NCBI GenBank assembly: GCA_025352685.1
Contig: JANXSN010000084.1
Span: 34,748 to 98,747 of the forward strand
Reading direction: 5' to 3'
Source: Sphingomonadales bacterium
GTDB taxonomy: Bacteria > Pseudomonadota > Alphaproteobacteria > Sphingomonadales > Sphingomonadaceae
Length of the DNA: 64,000 bases
This document shows positions 19,718 through 28,707 of the stretch, in pieces; the first letter of the stretch is position 1; every line of letters begins with the position of its first letter. A program made the position numbers and the translations under genes. The notes beneath the pieces were generated by a model, which was given only the letters and a program-made list of their open reading frames with translations, was not told the origin of the DNA and ran no database searches.

Positions 19718-20577
19718 CTCAAAAGCGCATCCGTAAGGCGGTCTTTCCTGTCGGCGGCCTTGGCACCCGTTTCCTGCCCGCTACCAAAGCAATGCCAAAG
19801 GAGATGCTGCCGGTCGTCGACAAGCCGTTGATCCAGTATGCAGTCGATGAGGCACGCGAAGCGGGCATCGAGCAGATGATTTTTGTAACCGGCCGCGGCA
19901 AGTCTGCGATCGAGGACCATTTCGACATCAGTTATGAACTCGAGTCGACGCTGACGGAGCGCGGCAAGTCGCTCGAAGCTATTGCCTCCACCCGATTCGC
20001 GCCGGGAGCCGTCGTCTATGTGCGGCAACAAGAGGCGATCGGCCTTGGTCACGCCGTCTGGTGCGCGCGGCACATCATCGGCGACGAACCTTTCGCAATC
20101 TTCCTTCCCGATGAACTGATGGTGGGGACGCCGGGTTGCATGAAGGCGATGGTCGATGCGTATGACCGGGTGGGTGGCAACATCGTGTGTGGCTACGAGG
20201 TTCCGGCCGACCAGACCGACAAATACGGCATCATCACTCCCGGCAAGGCGGACGGCCGGCTTATCGAAGTCACCGCCCTCGTCGAAAAGCCCAAGCTAGG
20301 CACAGCACCATCGAACTTGATGATCCCGGGGCGCTATATCTTGCAGCCCGAAGTCATGCGGACCCTCGAAGGACAGGCCCGAGGTGCGGGCAACGAAATC
20401 CAGCTGACCGATGCGATGGCGCAGATGATCGGAACCCAACCGTTCCATGCATACAAGTTTGACGGACAGCGCTTCGATTGCGGTGACAAGGCGGGGTTCA
20501 TTACAGCAAACATCTCGCTCGCACTTGAGCGCGAGGACATCGGCCCCACCGTTCGGGCGTTCATCGAGACACTTTGA
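19714..20577 (+). CDS. galU: UTP-glucose-1-phosphate uridylyltransferase
   Basis: Makes UDP-glucose from UTP and glucose-1-phosphate for exopolysaccharide and glycolipid synthesis; UDP-sugar users are encoded nearby (the GT4 genes at 28.7 and 31.3 kb). It has 287 residues, the normal length. The nucleotide-binding signature is FPVGGLGTRFLPATKAMPKE near residue 12; other markers are VDKPLIQYAVDEA, RQQEAIGLGHAV, FAIFLPDELM with the metal Asp, YGIITPG and LVEKP with the sugar-binding Lys region. Confidence 0.96.
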   Translation: MTQKRIRKAVFPVGGLGTRFLPATKAMPKEMLPVVDKPLIQYAVDEAREAGIEQMIFVTGRGKSAIEDHFDISYELESTLTERGKSLEAIASTRFAPGAVVYVRQQEAIGLGHAVWCARHIIGDEPFAIFLPDELMVGTPGCMKAMVDAYDRVGGNIVCGYEVPADQTDKYGIITPGKADGRLIEVTALVEKPKLGTAPSNLMIPGRYILQPEVMRTLEGQARGAGNEIQLTDAMAQMIGTQPFHAYKFDGQRFDCGDKAGFITANISLALEREDIGPTVRAFIETL

Positions 20578-20651
20578 CTGGGCTTTTTTTGGGAACTTAG
20601 CGAGCGAGACAATCGTTACGCAAGCTTCATCATCAATTTGGAGCTGGAATC

Positions 20652-21302
20652 ATGTCACGGTTTCTCCTGACAATATCGTGCGCTGCCCTTTCGACCGCAG
20701 TGCTGACCGCGTCACCTGTTCTTGCTGCGGGAAAGGCCGATCGTGCGCGCGCCGCGATCGCCGAAGCAAAGGGTAAGGTGGATGCCGCTGAACAGGTCGG
20801 TGCCGGCGGCGAGGCACCGCGTCTCAAAGCTCAGGCGGCTGCCATGTTGCGACAGGCGCAGCAGGACCTTGCCAGCGGACACAAGGAACAAGCGTTCGAC
20901 GACGCCAATCGCGCGTCGCAGCTCGCCGATACCGCGATTGGCGCCGCACAGCGTGCCAAAGTCGAAGCCGAGCGGGCACAACGCGCCACTGTCGAGGCCA
21001 CGGCCGCTAACGCGCAACAAGATGCGGCGGCCGCCAATGCCCGCGCAGATGCCGCCCAGCGTTCTGCTGCTTCTGCGGCCGCCGACGCGGCTGCAGCACG
21101 CGCGGCCCCGCCCGTCATCATCGCCGCGCCTGCCGCAGCACCGACAAGCACAACGGTAACCACTGCCGAGACGGTGAGCACGCCCGTGACCGTTAAAAAG
21201 GCAACAACGCGTCGCGTCGTGCGTCGCACAGCGCATCGTAAGAGAGCAGTTGTCGCGCGCAAGACGCGCACGACCACTGTCACCACCAACGCCAATCAAT
21301 AG
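20652..21302 (+). CDS. Exported alanine-rich coiled-coil protein
   Basis: A 216-residue protein with a signal peptide (residues ~1-25, cleavage after PVLA), then a long Ala/Gln/Arg-rich helix (about residues 28-150) with the heptad pattern of DUF4398-type envelope proteins (AIAEAKGKVDAAEQVGAGG, LRQAQQDLASGHKEQAFDDA). A short PAAAP hinge follows, and the C-terminal ~50 residues are Lys/Arg/Thr-rich (TRRVVRRTAHRKR), likely to bind a negatively charged polymer. It probably has a structural role in the periplasm. It is a monocistronic gene with GGAG upstream of the ATG. Confidence 0.7.
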   Translation: MSRFLLTISCAALSTAVLTASPVLAAGKADRARAAIAEAKGKVDAAEQVGAGGEAPRLKAQAAAMLRQAQQDLASGHKEQAFDDANRASQLADTAIGAAQRAKVEAERAQRATVEATAANAQQDAAAANARADAAQRSAASAAADAAAARAAPPVIIAAPAAAPTSTTVTTAETVSTPVTVKKATTRRVVRRTAHRKRAVVARKTRTTTVTTNANQ

Positions 21303-21323
21303 CTCGCAAAGGACGTGTGGACC

Positions 21324-21767
21324 TTACCGCCGCACGTCCTTTGCCACGGCATCGAGCAATCCGTTCACAAAGCCCTTTTCGCGGGTGTCGTAGAAAGCGT
21401 CCGCAACGTTGATATACTCGTTGATTACCGTTTTCACTGGTACGTCGGCACGTGCGAGCAGTTCGTAAGTGGCAACGCGCAGCAATGCGCGCATGGGCTT
21501 GTCGAGACGCTCAAGCGTCCAGCCCGTCGACAGGCGCGCGGAAATGGCGGTGTCGAGTTCGGCCTGTCGCGCCACGCTGCCCCTGACGAGGTCGTCGAAG
21601 AACGCGACGTCGGCTTCGTTATATTCGATGTCCTCGATCGTTGCGCCCAACCGGTGCTGGTGAAATTCGTGGAGCAATTGCGTCACAGGCGTCGATTCCA
21701 TTGAGCACTGGTAGCTGGCCTGGACGGCGGCAAGCCGCGCAGCGGAACGGGATTTGGCACGGCTCAT
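21324..21767 (-). CDS. nusB: Transcription antitermination protein NusB
   Basis: All-helical RNA-binding protein that with NusE (S10) recognises boxA and supports rRNA antitermination. It has 147 residues. Family features are RSAARLAAVQASYQ near the front, the DLVRGSVARQAELD segment, LERLDKPMRALLRVATYEL and VKTVINEYINVADAF near residues 110-125. ATG 21767 overlaps the hisD stop (ATGA), making it the last gene of ltrA-hisG-hisD-nusB. Confidence 0.95.
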   Translation of the reverse strand: MSRAKSRSAARLAAVQASYQCSMESTPVTQLLHEFHQHRLGATIEDIEYNEADVAFFDDLVRGSVARQAELDTAISARLSTGWTLERLDKPMRALLRVATYELLARADVPVKTVINEYINVADAFYDTREKGFVNGLLDAVAKDVRR

Positions 21768-23050
21768 AGCAGCCGCGCCCTGACCGATGCAGCGTGTGCG
21801 GGCAACCCCTCTGCATCGGCCAAGGTCGCTGCTGCCGGGCCAAGGGCCGCCATCGACTCAGGTGTCACGGCCAGAAAACTTGTACGTTTCATGAAATCAG
21901 TCACGGACAATCCGCTGGCAAAGCGAGCGCGGCGGCCCGTCGGCAACACATGGTTTGGTCCACCGAGATAGTCGCCGATCGCCTCGGGCGTGTAGCGGCC
22001 GAGAAATACCGAACCGGCATGACGAACACGCGCGAACAGAGCATCAGGATCGGCCACTGCCAGCTCGAGATGCTCAGGCGCGAGACGGTCGATCAGCGGC
22101 GGGGCGTCCGAAAGGCTCTTGAGCAGGATGATCGCCCCATGACGATTCCAGCTCTCCCGGGCGGAACATTGGGTCGAGAGCCTGGGGAGCAAGGCCTCGA
22201 TCGCGGCGACCACCGCGTCGGCGAAGGCTGCGTTGTCGGTGATGAGAATCGACTGGCTCGTCGGGTCGTGCTCGGCCTGGCTCAGCAGGTCGGCCGCGAT
22301 CCACGCCGGCTCGTTGTCAGAATCGGCGACGACGAGAATTTCGGACGGACCAGCGACCATGTCGATACCGACACGACCGTAAAGTTGGCGTTTTGCCTCG
22401 GCGACCCAGGCATTGCCGGGACCAACGATCACGTCGACCGGGGCGATACGCGCCGTCCCATAGGCCAGAGCCCCGACCGCCTGCGCGCCACCGACACGCC
22501 AGATTTCGTCAACCCCGGCGATATGCGCGGCTGCGAGTACGGCCTGGTTGATCGCGCCGTTGGGCGTGGGTGTCACCATTGCCAATCGCTCGACGCCAGC
22601 AACTTTGGCAGGCAGCGCGTTCATGAGAACGGACGATGGGTAGGCAGCCCGCCCACCAGGTACGTAAAGCCCAGCGGCCTCGACCGCAGTCCAGCGCGCG
22701 CCCATGCGAGTGCCGCCTGCGTCGGTCCAGTCGCTGTCGATGGGGCGCTGCTTGGCGTGATAGGTGCGGATACGATCGGCGGCGAGATCAAGTGCGGCGC
22801 GCAGATCCGGCATGAGACCGGCATAGGCGACCGCGCACGCGTCACGCGAAATCTCCCAACCTTGCGCATCGAGGTCAAACCGATCGAACTGTAGGGTCAG
22901 GTCCGTCAGCGCTGCATCGCCTTCTGCGCGCACGCGACTGAGGATGCCGGCGACGTCGGACGCGACATCGGCGTCAGCCTCGCGCCGCGCATCGACCAGA
23001 TGGGCGAAGACCGCCTCGAAGCCCGCGTCGGCGGCGTTGAGCCTAGTCAA
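21764..23050 (-). CDS. hisD: Histidinol dehydrogenase
   Basis: Zinc enzyme that oxidises L-histidinol to L-histidine in two NAD-dependent steps, the end of histidine synthesis. The signature [20 protein letters not shown], followed by [11 protein letters not shown], is present, as are the AYPSSVLMN substrate loop and the RLAPEHLEL metal region. I prefer the TTG at 23050, which overlaps the hisG stop as TTGA and gives 428 residues; a GTG at 23080 would extend it by ten residues inside hisG. Confidence 0.94.
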   Translation of the reverse strand: MTRLNAADAGFEAVFAHLVDARREADADVASDVAGILSRVRAEGDAALTDLTLQFDRFDLDAQGWEISRDACAVAYAGLMPDLRAALDLAADRIRTYHAKQRPIDSDWTDAGGTRMGARWTAVEAAGLYVPGGRAAYPSSVLMNALPAKVAGVERLAMVTPTPNGAINQAVLAAAHIAGVDEIWRVGGAQAVGALAYGTARIAPVDVIVGPGNAWVAEAKRQLYGRVGIDMVAGPSEILVVADSDNEPAWIAADLLSQAEHDPTSQSILITDNAAFADAVVAAIEALLPRLSTQCSARESWNRHGAIILLKSLSDAPPLIDRLAPEHLELAVADPDALFARVRHAGSVFLGRYTPEAIGDYLGGPNHVLPTGRRARFASGLSVTDFMKRTSFLAVTPESMAALGPAAATLADAEGLPAHAASVRARLL

Positions 23051-23694
23051 GCGACTGCCTGCCGGAACGCTTCGACCCACGGGGTCACATCGTCGCGGGT
23101 CTTCATCGCTGCACGGTTGACGATGACGCGCGCGGACACTTCGGCAATCACTTCAACTTCGGCTAGCCCATTATCCCGCAACGTGCGCCCCGACGACACC
23201 AGATCGACGATCCGGCTCGACAGACCAAGCGTCGGCGCCAGTTCCATTGCCCCGTTGAGCTTGACGATTTCGGCCTGCACGCTGCGCCGGGCGAAGTGCT
23301 TGCGAGTCAGATTTGGGTATTTGGTGGCGACGCGAACATGACTCCAGCGTCGCGGATCGTCGTCTATGGCCATGCTCGAAGGCTCGGCAACCGAAATTCG
23401 ACAGCGGCCGATTCCCAGATCTACCGGCGCGTAGAGCTCGGCATAATCGAACTCGTCAATCACGTCGGAACCCACAACACCCATCTGTGCTGCGCCATGC
23501 GCCACAAACGTTGCGACGTCGAAGGCGCGCACGCGGATGAGCTCGACATCGGGGCAGTTGGTCGCAAAACGGAGGCGGCGGTCATCCTGGTCGCCAAAAC
23601 CCGACTCAGGCACCAGCCCCGCGCGCGCCATGACCGGCAACACCTCGACCAGAATTCGCCCCTTGGGTACGGCAATCGTCAACTTGTTCGACAT
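23047..23694 (-). CDS. hisG: ATP phosphoribosyltransferase, short form
   Basis: Catalyses the first step of histidine synthesis from ATP and PRPP. At 215 residues it lacks the C-terminal regulatory domain and so belongs to the short form, which in known cases needs the HisZ regulatory partner; hisZ is not in this window. Markers are [13 protein letters not shown] at the start, the DLGIGRCRI region, and [19 protein letters not shown] for the PRPP-binding loop. ATG 23694 chosen over the open extension to 23730 because the family begins [12 protein letters not shown]. It precedes hisD with a TTGA overlap. Confidence 0.95.
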   Translation of the reverse strand: MSNKLTIAVPKGRILVEVLPVMARAGLVPESGFGDQDDRRLRFATNCPDVELIRVRAFDVATFVAHGAAQMGVVGSDVIDEFDYAELYAPVDLGIGRCRISVAEPSSMAIDDDPRRWSHVRVATKYPNLTRKHFARRSVQAEIVKLNGAMELAPTLGLSSRIVDLVSSGRTLRDNGLAEVEVIAEVSARVIVNRAAMKTRDDVTPWVEAFRQAVA

Positions 23695-23704
23695 GGTCGC
23701 GCCC

Positions 23705-24958
23705 TTATCCGGCAGCGTCGCCCGGGGCAATGTCGGGATGGGCTGCCTGGTTCAGTGCAAGCCACGGCGTCAAGCGCTGCCAGCTACCCTTGAGCGAGAG
23801 CCATTCCCAGACAGCGGCCGTGATGAGCGCGCCCGTCGCCCCCGTGCCAACAATTAACGGCGCCTGGTACATGACCTGTCCCGCAACGCCGACCGCGAGC
23901 AGGAGTACGACGCCGACCAAGTGCGAAAGCGGCGGCCATTTCCGGCCCGCTGTAATCCATTTAAACGCAAGATTGCCGAGCAGGAACAAGAGCGGTCCGC
24001 CACACGCCACAAGAACAAAGGCGAGGCCGGCGTGATTGCCAACCGGATGTGCGAGCATTTGCGCGTCGGCAACGGCCGTCACCACGATCCCGGCGACGAT
24101 CGGCATGTGCAGATAGGTGTAGGCATCGCGTGCAAGCCGCCCCGGTTCGGCACCCTGTTCGATTGCATCGCCGCCGCGCCGAGCGCCCGAATCGAAATAG
24201 ATCCACCACATCGTGGCGCTGCCAACAAAGCCGCAGGCGAAGGCCGCAACGGTCGGCGCGTCGGGCACAAGCGTGGCAAATGTCGCGCCCGTCACCAGAA
24301 TTGCCTCGCCCAACGCAATGATGATGAACAGCGAGCAGCGCTCAGCCATGTGGCTGCCGGAAATATCCCAGTCGTCGATACCCGAGTGCCCGAGAAACGG
24401 CGTTCGGAAGAGTAGAAACGGCCCGGCATATTCGACAGTGAGTGCCATCGCCCACAGCAGCAAACGCAGGTTGTGTTCGACCAACGCACCCGCCATCCAT
24501 AGCGGCATCGACAGGACGAAGTAGAAGGTGATCCGGATAAAATTGCGCGCACGGGTCGGATTATGACCCCACGACCACCACATGATCAGGAGCGTGCGAA
24601 CAAGTTGCATGGCGACATAGGCCGCAGCAAAAACGCCCCCGCGCTCCCCAAACGCTTCCGGCAGAGCGCCCGAAAGGGCGAGTGCGCCCATCATCATCGC
24701 AAGCAGCAGGACGCGGATCGTATTGCGCTCGGGATCGAGCCAATTGGTGGCCCAGCACGTGTAAATCCAAAGCCACCAGATCGCGAGGAACAGGACGAGC
24801 GTCTCGACAGCGCCAGTCGGCGTGAGATTTAGCAAGAGCCTGTGCGAGAGTTGGGTAATGGCGAAGACGAACACAAGATCGAAGAAAAGCTCGATGTTTG
24901 TTACTGCCGCACCTTTCTCGCGGACACGGAACAGGCGACTGCGGCTTTCGGTCGTCAT
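23705..24958 (-). CDS. ltrA: Low temperature requirement protein A family membrane protein
   Basis: A 417-residue membrane protein with about ten hydrophobic helices. LtrA markers are the opening [20 protein letters not shown], the [17 protein letters not shown] segment, a [14 protein letters not shown] loop, and [19 protein letters not shown] in the middle. The family was named for cold-sensitive growth of Listeria mutants; its transport or enzymatic activity is unknown. It sits ten bases upstream of hisG on the same strand, so it heads the ltrA-hisG-hisD-nusB run. Confidence 0.88.
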   Translation of the reverse strand: MTTESRSRLFRVREKGAAVTNIELFFDLVFVFAITQLSHRLLLNLTPTGAVETLVLFLAIWWLWIYTCWATNWLDPERNTIRVLLLAMMMGALALSGALPEAFGERGGVFAAAYVAMQLVRTLLIMWWSWGHNPTRARNFIRITFYFVLSMPLWMAGALVEHNLRLLLWAMALTVEYAGPFLLFRTPFLGHSGIDDWDISGSHMAERCSLFIIIALGEAILVTGATFATLVPDAPTVAAFACGFVGSATMWWIYFDSGARRGGDAIEQGAEPGRLARDAYTYLHMPIVAGIVVTAVADAQMLAHPVGNHAGLAFVLVACGGPLLFLLGNLAFKWITAGRKWPPLSHLVGVVLLLAVGVAGQVMYQAPLIVGTGATGALITAAVWEWLSLKGSWQRLTPWLALNQAAHPDIAPGDAAG

Positions 24959-25009
24959 CGGGCTGTTCTAGGGAAAGTGGCGACGCCGAGGCAAGCGCGG
25001 AGACAGGCG

Positions 25010-26032
25010 GTGAATTTCGACGAGGCCATGGAGTTTCAGGCAGTGTTTTGTGACGGTGCGGGGGCGCCGATAACGGCGCGGGCGTGTCGTGCGCTGGCAA
25101 CCGGGCTGGACAGGACGACGGTTACGGGTCGTCGTGTGTTGGATTGGCCAGGCGATTATATTGCCGACGCGCTCCCCTTGAGATTGGTGGCGCCTTATCA
25201 TGCGTTGTTTCGAAGAGGGAGCGTGCCTGCACTCAATGCGCTGTTCGCAAACGAAGTCGCCGACGACAGCGCAGTCGTTCGCGCCGCAACGATCGTGTAC
25301 GACGCGTGGATTTCAGACTGGCTTGACGGCCCACCGCAAACCAACGAGCCGGCGCGATCAGCGACGTTCATGGCGGCACTGCTGGTGCTGGCGGACAAAT
25401 ATGCCCTGCCGTTCGAGTTGCTCGAAATCGGATCGAGTGCGGGGCTGAACCTGCTTATCGACCGCTACCGGTATGATCTGGGCGGGGCTACGTCCGGTCC
25501 TGCCACTTCACCGGTCCTGATCAAGCCCGAATGGCGCGGGCCGCCGCCGCCGGTAGCACCTGTGCGGATCGACAGCGTGCGCGGCGTCGACGTCGCGCCC
25601 ATCGACGTGACCGATTCGGAGGCAGCGACGCGGTTAATGGCCTATATCTGGGCCGACGCCCCCGAACGCACCCAGCGCGTCGAGACCGCGATCCGCATGA
25701 TCGTATCGCAACCGCATAATTTGGATCAGGGTGATGCCGCCGACTGGATCGAAGCGCGATTTGCCGAACCCCAGGCAGCGGGCACCGTGCGTGTCCTGAT
25801 GCACAGCATCGTCTGGCAGTATTTGCCGGCAGAAACGCAATCGCGCGTTACCGACGCCATGACGGCTGCGGGTGCGCTGGCCACACCCGACCTGCCGCTG
25901 GCATGGATCCGGATGGAGCCCGATGCCACGCGCTTGGCCATCGACGTTCATCTCAGGGCGTGGCCCGATGGCGATACCACGCGCCTGGCGGGCGCCCATC
26001 CTCACGGCGCCTGGATCGAGTGGACCGCATGA
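25010..26032 (+). CDS. DUF2332 family protein (methyltransferase-like)
   Basis: A 340-residue cytosolic protein of DUF2332. The segment FELLEIGSSAGLNLLIDRY near residue 140 resembles the SAM-binding glycine loop of class I methyltransferases; other family markers are WISDWLDGPPQT-like text near 105 and VLMHSIVWQYLP near 265. No activity is established for the family. I chose GTG 25010, preceded by GGAGA at a good distance; ATG 25028 is the alternative. The frame is open to 24842 but that part overlaps ltrA. Its TGA overlaps the ATG of the thioesterase. Confidence 0.85.
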   Translation: MNFDEAMEFQAVFCDGAGAPITARACRALATGLDRTTVTGRRVLDWPGDYIADALPLRLVAPYHALFRRGSVPALNALFANEVADDSAVVRAATIVYDAWISDWLDGPPQTNEPARSATFMAALLVLADKYALPFELLEIGSSAGLNLLIDRYRYDLGGATSGPATSPVLIKPEWRGPPPPVAPVRIDSVRGVDVAPIDVTDSEAATRLMAYIWADAPERTQRVETAIRMIVSQPHNLDQGDAADWIEARFAEPQAAGTVRVLMHSIVWQYLPAETQSRVTDAMTAAGALATPDLPLAWIRMEPDATRLAIDVHLRAWPDGDTTRLAGAHPHGAWIEWTA

Positions 26033-26421
26033 GCTTTGCCCGCACCTTCACGGCAGCGCCTGCCCACATTGACGAGCTCGGTCACGTCAACAATGCGGTT
26101 TGGGTAAGCTGGATCCAAGACATGGCCACTGCGCACTGGACTGCGCATGCGACCGCTGAACATGTTGCGGCCTACATCTGGGTCGTGGTGCGACACGAAA
26201 TCGATTATCGCGGCAATCTGAAGCTTGGCGAGAGTATCGAGGGACAAACGTGGATCGACGGACCGCCAACGGGTGCCAAGTTCGACCGCCATGTCGCGTT
26301 CGTTAAGGACGGCAAGACGCTCGTTCGAGCAAAAACGACCTGGGCGATCGTTGACAAGGCGACGCGCAAAATCCTGCGTGTGCCAAAGGATGTTACGGCA
26401 CGGTTTTTACCCGGGGTTTAA
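26029..26421 (+). CDS. Acyl-CoA thioesterase, hotdog fold (4HBT family)
   Basis: A 130-residue single-hotdog thioesterase. The active-site segment AHIDELGHVNNAVWVSWIQD, near residue 12, carries the Asp/Asn pattern of 4-hydroxybenzoyl-CoA thioesterase-like proteins. The acyl substrate cannot be told from sequence. ATG 26029 overlaps the DUF2332 stop (ATGA), a small two-gene unit. Its end overlaps the convergent cytochrome gene by 29 bases. Confidence 0.88.
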   Translation: MSFARTFTAAPAHIDELGHVNNAVWVSWIQDMATAHWTAHATAEHVAAYIWVVVRHEIDYRGNLKLGESIEGQTWIDGPPTGAKFDRHVAFVKDGKTLVRAKTTWAIVDKATRKILRVPKDVTARFLPGV

Positions 26422-26731
26422 TCCGCTCGCTCGTCGTCAGCAGATAGTCCATAATGTAGGGTACGGCGTCCGCGTCGATCGGGGCCTTGTAGACCTTCGC
26501 CATCTTGGCGACTTCGCTCTCCCATTCCTTGCGCGTCAGACGCGGCTGGGTGAGAATCATCGCAGACGAATGGCAAGCAAGGCAGTTGGTCGCGACTTCG
26601 TCCATGCCAGGACCCTGCGGCAGGGTCATCGGGTCCTGGGGCAGAGTGACGCTGGTACTGCGAAACGCAACGCCGCTCGACAGCGCGCATGCAGTAAGGA
26701 GCAACGGCAGCATGAATGCGACAACCCTCAT
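26393..26731 (-). CDS. Lipoprotein c-type cytochrome, partner of the sulfite-oxidase-like enzyme
   Basis: A 112-residue monoheme cytochrome c. The N-terminus (MRVVAFMLPLLLTACALSSG) is a lipoprotein signal with lipobox LTAC, so the protein should be anchored to a membrane. The heme motif is CLACH near residue 50, and a later Met (EVAKMAKV) could be the axial ligand. The ATG overlaps the stop of the upstream molybdoenzyme gene (ATGA), matching the SorA-SorB arrangement of sulfite dehydrogenases in which SorB takes the electrons. Substrate not proven. Confidence 0.85.
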   Translation of the reverse strand: MRVVAFMLPLLLTACALSSGVAFRSTSVTLPQDPMTLPQGPGMDEVATNCLACHSSAMILTQPRLTRKEWESEVAKMAKVYKAPIDADAVPYIMDYLLTTSERIKPRVKTVP

Positions 26732-27921
26732 GCGACTCTCAGCGCGATGTATTCGACCACATTTCGCGCATAGCCGCTGGGGTTCCAGGGTTGGACGTCT
26801 GGCTGCGTGACGCCGCTGGTATTGGTGCACCGTGTGCCCAGGCTGATGATGCTTTCGCGTCCTGCGAAAACAGTTGCCGACCACCGACGAAAGCTGAAGC
26901 TTCCCTCGTCTTTTTCGAGGAGCGCGAGGACGGATCTGTCACGCCCCACGATCTCGACCTTGGCTACCCCTGCATCGCCGCCCATGGCGATGCCCCTGAT
27001 CGTCAGCCGTTCGCCCGATTTGACCGTGGTTCCATCGACATGACTGGTGATGAAGCTTCGGGGTAGCATTGTCGTGATCGGCACAGTCGGGAAACCCTTG
27101 TCACCCGGTTTTACAGCGACCGTCGGCATCCGGTATGCTGTCGCCATCCAGAAATTATCGTCCGGCACCGTCAGCACTTCGATGTCGGACAGCATCTTGA
27201 CCCAGTAGGTCGAGAACCACCCCGGGATGATGAGGCGGAGGGGAAAACCGTTGAGCAGCGGCATCGCCTGCCCATTCATCGCAAACGCCACGATCGTCTT
27301 GTCGCGGCGGGCGACATCGATGGGGATTGATTTGGCAAAATGGGGCGAATCGCCGACGAGCGCATTATCGAGTCCTTTGACCCGCACAAACTTGGCGCCG
27401 GCGCCCACACCCGCCTTGTCGAGCAGGTCACGCAAGCGGACGCCGCGCCATTTCGCGTTCGACATCGCGCCATTGGCCCATTGCGCTCCCGCGACCCGCG
27501 GTTCGAACAGGCCGCGCCCGTTGCCTGCACATTGGTTGACTGCAGCGCATTCGACGTGATCCCCCGCTTTCAGTACTTCACCCAGCGAGAGCGATTGCGG
27601 TGCCTTGACGGCACCATGAATCGCGACCCGGTAACCTGCGACGTCGATGCTGGTTGGAATGTCGCTGTAGTGCCAGCGGACGAAATGTCGGTCGTTGGGA
27701 GTGAACACGCCGTTATCGAACACCTCGAATGGCGTTTCCAGGAGCGGCGGCCGCAGCCGCTGGACGATCATGTCGCCTTTTTGCGGGAAGCGCGGGTCCA
27801 GCGACCTGGTATTCGGACCGCCAGGAAGCCCGAGGTCGACGGTGCGCTTGGCAGCGGCAAGGGCTCGGCCGGCAATGCCCAACCCGGCCCCGGCAACCAG
27901 CGTGCGTCGGTTGAAGTCCAT
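26728..27921 (-). CDS. Sulfite oxidase-like molybdopterin-dependent oxidoreductase
   Basis: A 397-residue periplasmic molybdoenzyme of the sulfite oxidase family (SorA/SoxC-like). The N-terminus NRRTLVAGAGLGIAGRALAA is a twin-arginine export signal. The molybdenum-ligating Cys lies in NQCAGNGRGL near residue 133; further markers are WRGVRLRDLLDKAG and LNGFPLRLIIPGW, followed by the C-terminal dimerisation domain. GTG 27927 is an alternative start two codons earlier. Paired with the overlapping lipoprotein cytochrome, it probably oxidises sulfite or a related sulfur compound and passes electrons to respiration. Confidence 0.88.
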   Translation of the reverse strand: MDFNRRTLVAGAGLGIAGRALAAAKRTVDLGLPGGPNTRSLDPRFPQKGDMIVQRLRPPLLETPFEVFDNGVFTPNDRHFVRWHYSDIPTSIDVAGYRVAIHGAVKAPQSLSLGEVLKAGDHVECAAVNQCAGNGRGLFEPRVAGAQWANGAMSNAKWRGVRLRDLLDKAGVGAGAKFVRVKGLDNALVGDSPHFAKSIPIDVARRDKTIVAFAMNGQAMPLLNGFPLRLIIPGWFSTYWVKMLSDIEVLTVPDDNFWMATAYRMPTVAVKPGDKGFPTVPITTMLPRSFITSHVDGTTVKSGERLTIRGIAMGGDAGVAKVEIVGRDRSVLALLEKDEGSFSFRRWSATVFAGRESIISLGTRCTNTSGVTQPDVQPWNPSGYARNVVEYIALRVA

Positions 27922-27978
27922 TGCCACAGTTTATGCGCCAGACATGACAAGGCCGCAATCAAGACTATATCGCACGTA

Positions 27979-28701
27979 ATGAAGCGCCTTTTTGCCTCCA
28001 TCCATGACGTGTCGCCGCGCTTCGAACGCCAGGTCGATGCGCTCTACCACCGCCTCGCGGGCCTGCTTGGTTCGCCACGCATGGCAATGTTGGTAGTGCC
28101 CGACTTCGAAGACGATGCGCCCCTGAGCCGCAATCCCGTCTATGCTGCCAAACTGCGGGACTGGGCAAATGCGGGGGTCGAGATATTCCTTCACGGCTGG
28201 TGCCACCGCGACGATGCCAAGGTGCGCGGGTTCATGCAAAAGCACATGACGGCGGGCGCCGGCGAATTTGCGCAGTTGACGCGCGATGAGGCGAATCGCC
28301 GACTGACCGCCGGGCGCAAGGTGGTCGAGGACGCGATCGGCCAACCGGTCGCCGGGTTTATCGCGCCGGCCTGGCTGTATTCGCAAGCCGCCAAGCATGC
28401 GCTGACGGATCAGCGATTTGCGCTCGCTGAAGACCATCTGCGCGTTTGGTCGCCCGTATCGGGCAAGATCCTTGCACGAAGTCCCGTCATCACCTGGGCA
28501 AGCCGCAGCACGCCACGGGTTGTGAGTTCGCTGTTTGTGGCCGCCGCCGCGCGCGCGGCCCCATGGGCGCTCAAGGATGCGCGCATCGCCGTCCATCCCG
28601 GCGACACGACGGTTCCCGCGCTCCTCGCCAGCATCGACGCAACTTATACTACATTTGTACGCACGCACACACCGTCGCGTTACGCCGACCTGCTTGCCTG
28701 A
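27979..28701 (+). CDS. DUF2334 family polysaccharide deacetylase-like protein
   Basis: A 240-residue protein of the NodB-fold DUF2334 family. The opening MKRLFASIHDVSPRFE holds the HD metal pair near residues 9-10, and VEIFLHGWCHRDD near residue 70 supplies the H-x3-H pair. GFIAPAWLYS is the family's third motif. It probably removes acetyl groups from a sugar polymer or a related substrate; there is no signal peptide, so it acts in the cytosol. The ATG at 27979 is taken because the longer frame (from 27340) is antisense to the sulfite oxidase gene. It begins the co-directional run up to the bactofilin. Confidence 0.85.
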   Translation: MKRLFASIHDVSPRFERQVDALYHRLAGLLGSPRMAMLVVPDFEDDAPLSRNPVYAAKLRDWANAGVEIFLHGWCHRDDAKVRGFMQKHMTAGAGEFAQLTRDEANRRLTAGRKVVEDAIGQPVAGFIAPAWLYSQAAKHALTDQRFALAEDHLRVWSPVSGKILARSPVITWASRSTPRVVSSLFVAAAARAAPWALKDARIAVHPGDTTVPALLASIDATYTTFVRTHTPSRYADLLA

Positions 28702-28707
28702 AGCCGT

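Noticed and set aside
20712..21299. Two long minus-strand frames (195 and 154 codons) opposite the alanine-rich protein
   Set aside because: Shadows of a repetitive Ala/Thr-rich gene; the plus-strand gene has a signal peptide and start site, the antisense frames do not.
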